From Eleginops maclovinus (lineage: Eukaryota > Chordata > Actinopteri > Perciformes > Eleginopidae), in contig NC_086364.1 of the NCBI RefSeq assembly GCF_036324505.1, positions 11,438,148 through 11,502,147 of the forward strand: a DNA stretch of 64,000 bases, given 5' to 3'. The notes beneath the pieces are model-generated. The model was not told the origin of the DNA. It saw only the letters and a list, made by a program, of their open reading frames with translations, and searched no databases. The position numbers and the translations under genes are program-made. This document shows positions 24,201 through 58,789 of the stretch, one piece after another (position 1 is the stretch's first letter; each line of letters begins with the position of its first letter).

Positions 24201-26326
24201 TAATCCATCTCTATGGGCTTGTATCCCTTTCAACTTTCTTTTGTCTACTTTCATAAAATTTGTGAGTGATATTTAGATCCTTGCTTATAATGTGCTTTAT
24301 TGTGTGCCTGTATGCTCTGTGTGTTTTATTTGCACATTTGAGGGTGAATAATTTGACCCATATATAATAAATATTGTCATGCCAACGGCTGTTTCAGATG
24401 AAACAAGGTCTTTGACAGTAGCTGCTGCCATTGGCTTAGCTTTAAGTTATATCTTTTGTCAATCCTATTTGTTTAACTTCTCCTTTTTTCCTCTGTATCC
24501 CTCCCCTCTCCTCTGTGTGATCCTGATTCCCTCGCTATGCGTCCCTGTCCTCTTCTGTTGTGTGTCTCAGACTCTCTCTGTGCTTCGCTGTGACAGTTAA
24601 CAGAGGTCACTGTTTACTCTCATTTATCAGTCAATCATCGGCAGCTGCAGGGTTCCAAACAGCTTTTTTTCCATCCTGCTTTTACCATTACTGTTTCCTG
24701 AAGAATGACAATGAAAATGACATTTAATTATGGGGTGTTGATTTATTATACTATGTATGATGTGTTATGTCCATTTAATATCATTCCTGTCATTGTCAGG
24801 GAAACATGTGATGACAGATAAGATTTTTTTTTTTTTAAAGTTATTAGGATTGACACGGTGTGTACATTGTGTTATTCATTTAATTGTTACATTATGCTGT
24901 CAGTGTAATAAGGTAATGGACCCTGAAAATATGATTTTGTACAGGGAAAATTGTAAGAAATAGTGACATTTATGTATTATTAATTTTTTGTCTGCTAAAA
25001 TCTGATGGAGATCTAAACAAGAACATAAGTCTTGAATGCCCTCTTAATGCGACCCTTTTTAAGATGTGGATTACGAATGTTTTTTTAACAAATCGTTGTC
25101 TTTATCTTTGCTCTCTATTATCAAAATAAAAACCACAGGATCAAATTTTGATTCACTTAAACGAAGGTAATTCAAGTGCCCCTTCAAGCTAATTTCCCCC
25201 CAAAACATTGAATGCCGATAATTAGCATTTTTATGAATAAATAATAGTTTAATAAGAGCTTTCGTGTGAAAAAGCATCCATTTAGAACAGTTTTATCTGA
25301 ATAAAGGTAGAATTTCCATACCAAAGTGGAGAATAAGGCCTTCATGTTCTCAGTGCTGTATGGCCCATTAGGTGTTGTTTGGGAACAGTCTACTCTGTGA
25401 GAATGATTAATTCATCAGTTTGCTGTCTTTAAATATGAAGGTGCATACCTCTATCCGACAACATAACTCACAGTAGAAGGAATTTCTTTTAAAATGAAAA
25501 AGCTTTCTGTTTTACCATATAACAGCTGACTAGCTTATGTGCAATTGAACAAGAAAACATGCATTAGTTTTACAGAAATTTAGGGAATGCCACCAACGAT
25601 AGTTAACAACAAGAATCAAGAAAGTTCACACACTGTTCACCATGGTCATTCATTATGGTGGAAGGCCTAAATGCAATGAACATCTTGAAGGGCAAAGGGA
25701 TGACTTTAACAAGGCAAGGGATGGCAGGTTTTCAACTCCAAAAGATTAAACACGGACCATCTTTTCATTATTTTGTCTGATGCCTTTTTGACAAATATCC
25801 TTCATTTCTTTACGTAACATTTGTTGTACTTTCTACGGGCCGTTGTTTTTGGTTTTATTGTGTATTCTCTTTGAGCTCACTACCTGTATGCATGGTCCTG
25901 AACTACATAGATACATTAAATGATAGATTAAGAAATGTTTGTTGATGAATGTAATTTTAAACATAATTGGACATCTGGATGTCAAAGCTACATTCCCACT
26001 ACATTCTCTGCTTGATTAAAACATTTAATTATATTTGAATTATAATTCCTGATTTTTGTTAGGCAACCCTGAGGAAAAACATTTTAAAAACAGCTTTTTA
26101 GGTGCAATAAACCTACTCCAGATCCACCATGAAGAGTCCTCGTTATCCTGCCAATGATCTTACCATAAAACAAAGACACTTTTTTATGTACCTCCTTTCT
26201 GATTATATGACGCCTGCCAGACTATCATAATCTAATCAAGACTCCAATAAGACTGTGTCTCATTCTAACTATCATGGCCTCTGTATCGCTCAGCTGCTCT
26301 TCTCGTTTTTTGTTGAGGTTTCCATG

Positions 26327-26458
<132 letters not shown>

Positions 26459-27179
26459 GCACATGTACAAACAGACTAAGAGCCATGTCCTTTTTTTGGC
26501 TCAGAGCCACACAACATTGGCCCTCCCTCCCAACTCTGCTCTCCACTGCTTAAAATCCCAGCAACACCACCTCCTCACACTCCTCCACCCCTACCTCCAC
26601 TCTCTCCTCTTCCATCCCCTCATCTCAGGGATGCTACCATTAAAAAGGAGTAACGTTTTCTGGGCCCCCCAATCCACCCACCCACCACCACCACCACCTC
26701 TCCAGGGGCATCTGCAGGGGTATTATTATTATCTAATCACAGCTATAATAAGACCAAAAAAGATCCTAGGCCTTTTTTTACCGAGTAGCCATTACCCTCC
26801 ACACCGTCCCAGGACTCCCCCCACCCCCTCCCCACCTCCATGGTTCCCACTAACACACCATCTCTGCCTTTCAGGCTTTCTTTCTACACGCCCCATATAC
26901 ATCAGTATGTCTTTAGCCGGGCAGTACAGGCAGTGAGAGGAGAGACAGAGTATTAGTATTCAGAGCACAGGGAGAGAAAAAAGGCGAGGGAGCGAGGAAC
27001 CGAGTGAGAGAGTGAGAGGGAGGGGATAGTGAAACAGAGAGGAGGAAAAAACACAAGGAGGGGGTAAAATATAAGGGTAAAACATAGGAAACGGGAGGAA
27101 AGAGCGGGGATGATAGATATAACATACTGTTCATTTATTTCTCTCAGTCTGCCATCCCAGTTGCGGGGCTTATTGCTCA

Positions 27180-27341
27180 GTGCGTCTTCGAGAGAAGAGA
27201 GGGAGTGAGAGAGAGGAGGGGGTGGACAGAGCAAAAGAGGGCGGAATGCCCCTTTACAAGCGTCGCATCTGACTAAAACAGCGGAGAAGCTAGTAAATCG
27301 GAAATTGGACAGAGGGTTACAGTGGTTTCTGCAACGCCAAG
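27180..27341 (+). promoter_or_regulatory. Candidate promoter and non-coding leader exon of syt3
   Basis: A purine-rich, locally CpG-richer stretch (gcgtcttcgag, gcgtcgcatc, agcggag, aatcgg) ends in 'caacgccaag' directly before GTAGGA, a usable donor at 27342. The first coding exon of syt3 has a good acceptor at 33701-33702, so a leader exon upstream is expected and this is the best candidate I see. The transcription start is unknown. RNA evidence would be needed. Confidence 0.35.
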
Positions 27342-27796
27342 GTAGGACATATTCCGTTTGTTGATTCTGTTGCCAGCATGCATTCAGGTCTGTGGTATTT
27401 GCGATGTGTGCGTTATTTGCATCACATCTCCTTTGATCCTGCATCCCGCACTGGGCTCTGCTAAATATGCCCTAAATCTAGCGGGATGTGTCTGTTTTCC
27501 ATAAATATTTAATGTATATTATTTGTGCATCACCCAGGCTCTTTCATATTGCATGCTTCCATTGGTAGGTGTGTGTTTCGAACATATAGTGGGATGCATG
27601 TTGTATGGAGGCAGTCCATACAGGCTATGTAGGCTGTAATAGCCTACAGATGACAGGATCTTATTAAAACTGTATCAATGGCAGCTATCCTCACTGCTGC
27701 TGATGATTTAACTTTCTTCCGCGCAAACGCTTTATCATTTAAGATGAACAGACAGTGAGATGCGCGCACGAGCACGCAGAAAACAGAAGACAGGTT

Positions 27797-27818
27797 GACG
27801 TGCGTAAGACGTGCGTAA
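27797..27818 (+). repeat. Tandem 11-mer GACGTGCGTAA x2
   Basis: Two perfect back-to-back copies, each with ACGTGC (an HRE/E-box-like core), lie 460 bp downstream of the candidate leader exon. Confidence 0.7.
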
Positions 27819-27984
27819 TTCCCCCTCCACCCCACCCACACCCCATTCCCCAAGCCATCAAAGACACAGTTGCTCTGGCTTCACACCATAGAGAACCAAT
27901 CTTTATGCAACATAATAATTAAAAAAAACCTCAACCTGGGAGACACAGACTCTTACATAGCATTAGAAAAATAAGTACGGGCAG

Positions 27985-28106
<122 letters not shown>

Positions 28107-29156
28107 TTACACTCCCTGTCTGTAAATAGGTCCTGCTCTGCAGCTACACTGGCTGTGCAAAAGACAGGAAAGGTAGCATCAGTTTCCAAAGGCTCATGGC
28201 TGGCCACTTGCTCTTTATTTTCTTTCTATGTTATAGACTATAAAAACAATTGCAGCTCCAGAGTTGTGGAAAGGTTTGAGAGCCTGAACAGCAACCCTTT
28301 GTTTTGTGAATATGGTATGGAAATAGGAAATAGGAAAAATGTCTATGCTTTGATGTGAATGCGTGTTTTATTGCATGTTCATAGAGATTTATGGTCTTAA
28401 GCACACATTCATGACACTTTCTCCCTCCTCATGTTATTGTTTGCTGAAAAAGGTGTTCAGAAACTGTTAAAAGGGTGGAAACTATTATAGGAACAACCTC
28501 GAGGCAGAGACTTGGCAAAGCTAATACCTCTAGTCGATAGACATTAATATCCCCACGCTCAATCTTGGCCTTATACGCCGTAGTTTCTGTCCCGACGCAA
28601 AACAGTAGCGCTCCACTTGAGTAACCAAAAAGACGTGTTGTAGTATCCCTATCTGTTTACCCCTGTGCATCAATCTGTCACAGCCGAATGAGCAGAGAAC
28701 AGCGATGAAAGCATTGTCTGGGGCAGACATCGCTTTGGCCTCGAAAGGAAATGATGCAAAACAAAAAAGAGGATATGCCAGTGCCGGTGGAGAGAGGTCA
28801 TGACCTCTATGAATCAGGGATAGTCCTGACGAATGGTGGATGATCTAAGGGTACATGAGTACATTGATTTGAGATGGTACACAACATGATACGGCCCAGC
28901 AGGCTGCAGCAGAGCTGACAGCATCAAAGTCTGGAACAGTGAGGATCACAGGACAAAGTCTGTAAAGTAAAACAGAATGGAAATTACCAATTATTAAAGG
29001 AAATACTGTTAATGCAAAACATGCTGCTAAGCACAGACATTGGAAGTGTGAAATTAGCTTAAACACTTAAGCAATTTTACAGACTCTAAAACAAACAAAA
29101 AAATCTGCAACAAAAGCAAAGAATGAGAGTTTCAATAAAACATGACTTCCAGGCAT

Positions 29157-29206
29157 ACGATTGAAAACAAAGGAAAGAGCGCAGCAGCAGTTTGAAGGAC
29201 TTGAAA
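29157..29206 (+). repeat. 50-nt perfect duplicate, copy 1
   Basis: Identical over 50 nt to 32532-32581. The open frame reads RLKTKERAQQQFEGLE, which looks coiled-coil-like. Copy 1 also has an acceptor-like CTTCCAG just upstream (29147-29153). The flanks of the two copies are unrelated. Confidence 0.85.
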
Positions 29207-31277
29207 GCAGGTTCACTGAGATCCTATTAGGTATATCCAATGGATTAGTCTCCATTGTCTACAGAAGCATTATGTTCTCACACAAAAAAGAGTCTGACTG
29301 TTCTCAGTTCCATTTTCCAATTAGGAAGGTATTCAGTTTTTCCCCATAAAAATTGTAAATTTCAGCATTTAATGGTAATTTCAATTAAAGGGGAAAGGTG
29401 AGACTGAAAGAGACTTTTATTAAGTGAATAAAGGTTGTATCTTAAACCTGCCGGATTGCTATCGGATCTCTATAATTAAATGCAGAACAACCTCAAGGTA
29501 ATACAACAAAATCCGCTGCCACAACAAATAGGTTAGTTGCCTCTGAACTGGAAAAGCTCAAATGGTAGCAGACTCATAGGCTATCTAATGTATTGTGTTC
29601 AAGACAAACATATCATTTGACTAGAAACTGAATCTTCAAATGATAATATGGGGTTGGAATAGATCACAGGTTTGCAGAATCCAAATGTCTTCTACTTCTT
29701 ATTCAGCAGACAGCAGCTTTTCAAATGCCTTATCACTGTAATTCCCAAACCCTGCTGAGGTGTGTGATTCATCCCTCAGAGACAGATTGCACACACAGAT
29801 TTCAGATTTCAGTCGCACTCTCTAACATGATCCTTGTTACTAAAAAACCCACCCCATGGGTTTTATCATATTTACATTAGCCCTGCTTTAGGATTTGTGT
29901 TTGTTTGTAGCTTTTTCAGTGGAATTTCTGAGCAAAGGAGTGAAAACCCCCTGAAATTGTTGTTTGACTAGTGCTGAGCCAATAAATAGAAATCCAATAT
30001 ATATATATAGTAAAACAATTAATGAGGAAGTACATTCAATATTAGATAAATATGTATTGGTGTATGCCCTAGAAATAACACATTTGTGTTTTTTTTTTTT
30101 TTTTACATTTTGGAAGATAATCCTCAATCTGTTCACCTGATGGCGACTGCCAGTGCAAATACATGCATGATCCCTTCATTATAAGGGGATACAAATATAA
30201 ATGCCTCATCTGCTTCATTGCCTTTAAGCTAGATTGAGGATGTAACGGCTGGACTGAGCCATTAAAAAAAGAGAAGTTTAGCTGATGCTTTTATCCTTAG
30301 TGATTAACGGGATGGGCCAACAAGGGGCTCAGTGTCTTACTGATGGACACCAGTGTATGGTTGAACTTGCAGCTTCTTACTGATTAATATATGACTCTTG
30401 GTCTATATCTGTTGACGCTTTCTGGTCGACTGGTCTTTCTTTCTGTTCTATGTTGCCCTTTTTCCAAGATGTAGCTCTTAATCTGCCTGGCAAACCTCTC
30501 CCATAATTGGGCAATTACCTCCTCCAGTCCCCATTCTCCTTTCTTCGTAGTGTGATTAGACTGTGACCTTGCATGCCGTCCTGCCTCCTCTTCCCAGTCG
30601 GACGGTGACCTCACTGGTCAATTTATCTATGTTGTGGTGTATTTGTTCCTTGATAGTATTGATCCCCATCAAAATAGCAGTCAATGTAGTGTCTGTGGGA
30701 GGTTTAGTATTGGTCTGTACACTAAATAAGAAATGTGCATCTCTGGGCATGATGCTATCTGAGTCGAATTGTTGGTCAACCTGTTTCTGAATTCATATTT
30801 ATCCGTGAGCTTTTGTACATATGTAGCTTGTTGTATATTGCACCCCCTTACCCGTTGATTACCATTGTTGCTGTGTCACCCCTTGCCGCCAGGTTCCTGT
30901 TTTTTTTTCTGAATTTTTCTGCTCCAGTTCTTTTCTGACCCTCTTCATCTGTCTCACCTCTAATTTAATGACTTATATCCCTCTTTCTCCATCTACCTCT
31001 TCCTCTGTCTTGCTACACAATCATTCTTTCTTTCTGTCTGTCTGTCTCCTCTATTACATCTTTGCCTCTCCCTCCCCCTGAATCTGTCATTGGCATTTGA
31101 GGCGGCCAGTTTTGTGCCAGACAGCCATTTTTCAGATTGAGATATCCTGGGTTTTAAAGTCACTCAGACAGATTTACTATCTTAATGGGGAAAGTGGTTG
31201 GGGGAGCACAAGGAGGGCTGATGTAGGATGTAAGGTCGGGATGACGTTTTGATTTGCTAATTTCTTCTCCAACTGCT

Positions 31278-31307
31278 ATTGGCTGAGCTGAGGAGGACAG
31301 ATAAATA
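31278..31307 (+). promoter_or_regulatory. CCAAT and TATA-like pair, possible alternative promoter
   Basis: An inverted CCAAT box (CTATTGGCTG) is followed about 20 bp later by ATAAATA. A start near 31330 would be usual spacing. Nothing downstream confirms transcription. Confidence 0.25.
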
Positions 31308-32531
31308 GACTCTGCATTATCTGAGTCTCCTCTCAACCGACAGTATACCCTTATGTGACAATCAGCTTCTCAAAAGAAACAGGAACAGAGCGCGAACAAG
31401 AAAAGTGTGTTTCTGTTTTCAAGAGGAGCGAGAAAAACTCAAAAGAGATTGGAAGCATTCTTTGGATAGGGACTTGTTCTGAGTGAAGCATGGCTTTGCC
31501 TAATGCAGTGATTGATTGATGGGTCTGGGACAGATGGACATATAAGGAGCGCTTTGCTAGGGAGGTGCCACTCAACGTACAAAGACTGACGCTGACATTT
31601 CACAGAACAAAATACATCATCTGATCAATAGTCCTTGCCCTGTCCGACTAGGCACCTTGCTTGAAAAATAGGGCCACTGCTTCACAAGGACATAACAGAT
31701 TGGTGAAAAAGTGAGCTCAAAATGAACATTGTTTTGCCAGTGATTTGTTTACCAACCAAACTTCAGCTTGTACAAAGTTTTTTGCAGGATATTGTTAATA
31801 TCAGGGTTTTTGCCGCATCTATGTATTATTAGACACAACTTTGCATTCCTTCTCTACAGTCAGAGTTCCTTGAGACTAACAAACTGTGAGAAACTGGAGT
31901 TTAGGCATTGACCTGCTTTTATTAAGACACAAAAAACCAATATGCTAAAAAGCTCTTGTTTTTCTTCAATGACATGACAAGGAGCACAACCATAGGGCAG
32001 TCACATTTAATTAATCTGATTATAACTCCATCTGATATTTGAAGAGTTTAAAAAATCCCCCAAATGTTAGTGTTTGTTGGTGTTCCTCTTGATGTGTCTC
32101 CACTTATTTGACAGATTGATTTCATTGTTTTTCAGGTTATGTTGGAGAGCTTCAAAAGAGTCTCCACAAAGCCGACAGTGGGTGCAGTCCATGCTGAAGT
32201 GCAGGCAGGACCACTAAAACTGATGTGTTGCACCGACCCAAGTTGGATCCAGATGACTAAAAACTACACTCTGTTCCTAATTGGAACCCTCTCTGGTCTT
32301 GGAAACGTTAGGAAAATAACAAGATAAAGGTTATGCGTGCACTGCAGGCATAATTACTTATTCCTCTGCCAAATGTATTTGCAAAGACAATTTTAGATGA
32401 AGAGAGTCTCCGTTCTGGCTTGCAAATTCAACATGAACCTCAACAGTCAGGTTCAATAAAGGTAAACAAACCATGGCTTACTGACATTATTAAAGATGAT
32501 ACAATGGTTGACTGATTAAAAAAAACAAAAA

Positions 32532-32581
32532 ACGATTGAAAACAAAGGAAAGAGCGCAGCAGCAGTTTGAAGGACTTGAAA
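32532..32581 (+). repeat. 50-nt perfect duplicate, copy 2
   Basis: The partner of 29157-29206. It follows an A-rich run (32519-32531), and its frame continues for five codons (KEKQV) beyond the shared part before losing coding character. Confidence 0.85.
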
Positions 32582-33702
32582 AAGAGAAACAAGTTCTCTT
32601 CTGTCTTCACAGTGTTTGTATTTCCTTCAGCATACTTCTGTTTTATGGACTCCACAAAATAACTCATCATTATCCAAAATACTCTGGTCACAATGGGGAC
32701 CATTGGTCAGTTTTGGACGCAAACGTCATCACAGTATCCCCTGGAGATCATTGATAGTTAGACTCCTTCTAATTAAACATGAACTATGTTGAGAATGTAT
32801 GAAAGCATCTGGTATTATTTAAGGTTATTTATCCATTTTGAGAATAAAATAGTAGCCAAATAAAGTACTACCTTTTAAATTCCAAACTTCATGGGGAAAT
32901 TTATTCCTAGTATATTTAAACTTACTTTGGGTGAAACTTCCGATATTAACATGGAATTAAAATAGATGTAATGCAAAAAGGTTGTTTGAAGGACCGAATT
33001 CACTAAGAACAAACTTCAACATCGGCACAACTGCAATTCCACATACAGTCGCTTTTAGCAGCTTTTTGATTAATTTCAAAATACTTTATCCATACCTCAA
33101 AGGGTAGGTTAAGGCTCATTAACTAAATAGTGCTTCTGGCCATACATAGACCATATGGTGATTTGTACTTCTGCTGCCATCCATTTACAGTGTAGGATAG
33201 GAATAAAAACAATAGAGAAAAAAGAGAGATTTGTTTGTGGTACTCAAAACATTTAAAATGTAATGTAATGTTTAAAAAAAAAAGTAAAAGCAATGTGCCC
33301 TTGCATAAGTTTTACAAATGATGAGACATATGGTTGATGGTACTGGCATTTTGGCTTATAGCCATATAAATGGTAAATGCTGCATTTTTGGGATAATCTG
33401 GAACCTGAACCTAATGTGATTTTTATAAATATCAACACATTTGCCCGCCTTAAGCATTTACCAGCACCTGACAAAACACTTCTTTCATGATTCCTGTTAT
33501 TTAGTTTCACTCTTTATAGAGTATGCTCGTATGATATTTTGTAGCACCAGAACCAATGATCCATCAGAGACACACTGATGGTTTAGGCATCAGAGTTCTT
33601 GCTTAATAGGAAAGGTGACTAATCTGCCAAAAGCTTGATTTTTACACCTGTATGTGTACTTACATTCACATTGCCAAATTCTCTCCCTTTTTTCTCTTCA
33701 AG

Positions 33703-33957
33703 GTAAAGTGAGAGGGGTCGGTGACACTCAGTCATACATGGGCACTCTGTGACCCAGACCAAGGTCACACGCAGAACCCCTTCTTTCCTTCTTTATTGCC
33801 GGCAGCTTCCTCTGCCTCCTCTCACTCAGTTGACATATATTGCAAAAGGTGGACAGGCCAACAGTCAACTCACCATAGCGCCGTCCGATAGGTGAGGGCT
33901 ACTAGGGCTGCACTGTCATTGGCTGACTGCTGGTGAGAGTGCAATGCGGATTGGAGG
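33703..33957 (+). other. syt3 5' UTR segment next to the ATG
   Basis: A strong pyrimidine tract and CAAG acceptor end at 33702, so an exon may run 33703-34105. Two ATTGG (inverted CCAAT) words, at about 33918 and 33950, allow the alternative that transcription starts close to the ATG. Confidence 0.45.
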
Positions 33958-54949
<20,992 letters not shown>

Positions 54950-56668
54950 AACTGTGAGCATCTCCTGTTTTAGATCTGACATTGATTTTTAAGCGTCTTA
55001 TCACCATTCTGTCACGCAGTCTGTATTATTATTTTCTAGGCTATTGGTATTGGAATATGCATCACTATTATACTTAAAATCCAATGCCTCCTTGATTTCT
55101 GCTTGTAAATTGGACAGGACTCGCTGTGTTAAAATCTTAAAGTACATACACGTACTGTGCAGCAGATGCTCTCGAGACGGATTTACACAGAAAAAGTGGT
55201 TGAGTCTTTAAAGGCATGACCTAGCTGTGAGTGTGTGATAAAGTGGAGGCTGTGGTGCTGTCAGATGTAGAAGCTCCAAGGCAGAAGCATCTGTATAATC
55301 TAGATGTTATGGGTTATGTAATGCATCTCCCCCTCCTCCTTCCAAACGTACAGTACTGCATACTGTTTATATATTCTCTCGCCCCCTTCTGTCTCTCTCT
55401 TGCTTAATCGCTCTCTTCTCCCTTATCCCCTTTCCTTAGGTCATTATCGTCTCTCCAGACTTTCCTTTCTTTCCTCTCATCTGTGAATAATTCTCTCCAT
55501 CAAAGAAAGAGAGACGCGGAGACATTGCTAGTGTCCTACTGCTAGTGCTGTTATGCTCCTGTTAATGAATTCTTCAAGTCCTGTGCTCTCTTTACCAAGC
55601 CGGGAGAAAAAAAGACAACATCCATCCCAAGCTACACCTTGAGCATCAGAATTCACATTAACAAACACATGCTAACACTAAATTGTACAGTAGGAATGAT
55701 TTCAGGTGTACATTTGGGATCTAGTAAGGGAACAAAAAACATGTAACTCATACACACACATACACACACAGATACACACAGAGTTTGTAGTATGTGCGTA
55801 GTTCATGTGTGCTTCAGATTAGTGTAGTATTTCATCTAGGAAGAGTGTGATGTGACAAACTTTTCTTTTTTGAAAAGTAAAAAAGAAAAAAAAAGAAAGC
55901 CATCCTAGAATGGACATTTCAACCAGGACCAAAGGTTCATGACCTTGTACAGACTATAAAAGAAGAAAATCACTATGTCGATATTTTTCTTTGCAATATT
56001 TGTGTACAGTATATGCCGTACTGTATGGGAAAAAAATCTCACATAGTACTTAGCAGGATGAAACATTTGAGGTGGATTCTCCCAGCCCTTTTGGATGCCT
56101 TCTCCAGGCTCCAAGTCCTATTCTTTAAGACTTAATTCGCTTATTTTCCCCAGAGGAAAGACGACAAAGCGTCCAGTGGTCTTTATTGATGTCAGAGGAG
56201 GGAAAAATGAGGACTGACTCATTGGTTTTAGCATGTTACGCAACCTTGAAATGTGTCCCTCTTCTTTGTGCTTTTTGTCACCATCATTATGGTGCTCATC
56301 AATGTCAACATTTCTATCATTATTTTTGCTCTGTTGTCTGTTTGATACGGTACACACATAACCATCAGAAAAGGAGTTTGTTCATGCTATTTTTACTATC
56401 CACTGATGATGCTGTGGTGTGAGCTTCCAATAGACATGGACTATATGATCGTCCTCTGCTTTCTGGCCAAACTGGCAGACTTTTCCGAATGTAGGACTAC
56501 ACAGGTTGAGCGAAATCTACGTTTAGGATTGGACCAGCATCTGTTTGGAGTCCACTCGCTAGAGGATGTTTCCCACGAGGAAGGATAGCGCCACTCTATT
56601 TTATTTTTCTATCATTCCCGGACTTTTTTCTTTTCTTCTCTCAAGGAGTCATCGTCAAGCTTCAACTA

Positions 56669-56674
56669 AATAAA
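56669..56674 (+). promoter_or_regulatory. Candidate proximal poly(A) signal of syt3
   Basis: An AATAAA within 'aactaaataaatgacta', 1.7 kb after the stop. Confidence 0.4.
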
Positions 56675-56978
56675 TGACTATCTTCAAGTCCCCATCATGC
56701 CCCTTACAAGACTTTAGAAGGACACACACGTCCGTGTTGCTTTTATTAGTGTGTGTTTCTGTGTTTGTGGGTGTGTTTGTTTTGTATTTGTGCGCGTCTG
56801 TGTGATTGTGTATGCCTGTGTGTCACTGTGACCTTGTGTGTGACACGTCTCTTTGCTCGCCCCCTCCCTCGTCTTTTTTCTGTCTTTGCCTCCCTCACTC
56901 CCCAAATCCCGGCTCCCAAGACTTAAACGCTTGTCTTGGAGCCAAACGTGTCTTCTGTCCCGTGTCTTTACAAGGAGC

Positions 56979-57095
<117 letters not shown>

Positions 57096-57901
57096 TCTAC
57101 TATATGTGCCTCATTGAAATAGGTGGGGAAACACTGTCTTTCATAGACATTAGTTTGTATTGTCTATGTTGTCTCTGAAATCAGCTGCCAATCATTCAAC
57201 CCCTCTCCTCTCTAACCCTTTGCCTGATGTAAGTAACTGTGTTGATCGTGTACTTATTTCAGTAAATTGTGTACTGTATGTTCGAGGGAAAAAAACTAAT
57301 TGCACACTGATTGAAAATTGAATTGTTGGGTGTGTTTTGATTAAATTTACGAGAAGGAAAAAAAATGAAAGCAAAAGAAACTACGCATCCAAGGCTCATT
57401 TGTTATGGCCTACAGATCATGACAAAAGTACTGTAGATCCCCTTAGAGAAAGACAACAGGGAGGAGGTGTTGTGAGAGAACAAGCGCCAGGGATTTTGCA
57501 CTTCCTGTGTAAACCGATACAGACTTATAAAGCCATGTCTGTCACTGCTACTACGACTACTACTGTAACCTCAGCAAAACAACAGTACAACACCTCACTA
57601 CAGCTACTTGTATTGCTATTGTTGCCATTTCTCTCTCATTCTATCCCACACACACACTTTTACAGAGGTGTTTGCGTGTTTCAGGGTAGGGACTTAGATT
57701 CTCCCTCTTTACCTTTGGTCCATGCAAGTGCTGTGAGACTCACCGTAGTGCTTGATCGGGTATACAGGAGATGACACACCCTACATCAAACCTGCAAGTA
57801 TTCTGCGTGGTATGTCAGCTGGGGGATTATCGACCAGCTTGTATAAGTAGATATGGTATTGATCCATTGGTCTCGAAGCCCCATAATTCTCTCTTTCCCA
57901 G

Positions 57902-57902
<1 letters not shown>

Positions 57903-57961
<59 letters not shown>
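57903..57961 (+). repeat. (CT)29 microsatellite
   Basis: About 58 bp of CT, the only long CT dinucleotide tract in the window. Confidence 0.97.
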
Positions 57962-57965
<4 letters not shown>

Positions 57966-58243
57966 TGTGTCTAGCCTATTTAGCCCTTGTGTTACTGCCT
58001 GGTGATGGATTACAAAACCCATAGTGGAACAAGCACATTCCCTCCTTCTCTTCCTCCCTCTCTCCACCACCCCCCTCTCTTTCTGTTTCTGTCTGTCTGA
58101 TTACTGTCTGATTACTCATTCTCTCCTCCAGCAATCCTTACCTTTCCTCCCGCTCCCACTTACTTGTCCTCTTCTCGCTCAAATGTTTCACCAGCCCAAC
58201 CTTCCAGTTTCCACTGCTATCTCTCATCTCTCCATCTTGCCCT

Positions 58244-58278
58244 CTTTCTTTCTTTCTTTCTTTCTGTCTGTCTGTCTA
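58244..58278 (+). repeat. Compound (TTTC)5(TGTC)3 repeat
   Basis: A short compound tetranucleotide tract inside a C/T-rich region at 58030-58320. Confidence 0.9.
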
Positions 58279-58755
58279 TGACACCCTCCTTCCGTCCTCT
58301 CTATTCTCTCTCGCTGTCTTCTCGTGTTAGTGCAGTTCTGAATGGTAATGGGGAAACATGTTTGCATGCTTATATTAACATGAATGATGTCAACTTGATG
58401 CAATGAAAAATTATATAAGTAATGCTTTAAGCAAAATCTGACAATGAACTTGATACTAATACTACTAATGACGACTTAATGGAGACTTGGCAATTGTTTA
58501 TCTCTGTGGTCAAAAACAACGATGATGAAATAACATTGTTTATGCTGTATTTATCTCGAATTGGTATTCTTTTTATTTTTAAATTGTTTTTTTATATATA
58601 ATTTATTCAAGAGGTTTACTTTTTTATTGGTTAAAGCTGAGAATTTGAGTGAGGGGGTTCAGTCAAGGCGATTGTTTCAGTCGGGACAGCTGTACCAGGT
58701 TGCAGGATATCGGTGAATGTGTAAGTAACAGTGTGGCGGAAGCAATGATAATGGA

Positions 58756-58761
58756 AATAAA
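58756..58761 (+). promoter_or_regulatory. Candidate distal poly(A) signal of syt3
   Basis: An AATAAA followed by 'cttcgtgtttctgagttctttt' in two blocks, a G/T- and T-rich downstream element at a fitting distance. Confidence 0.45.
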
Positions 58762-58789
58762 GGATATGTATCATCCAGCTTCGTGTTTC

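Noticed and set aside
26465..26940. Proline-rich frame
   Set aside because: It is a continuation of the CA-tract frame into C-rich DNA, with no family resemblance.
32139..32327. 62-codon frame after an acceptor-like TTTTTCAG
   Set aside because: It has no donor and no recognisable domain, and no neighbouring exon continues it.
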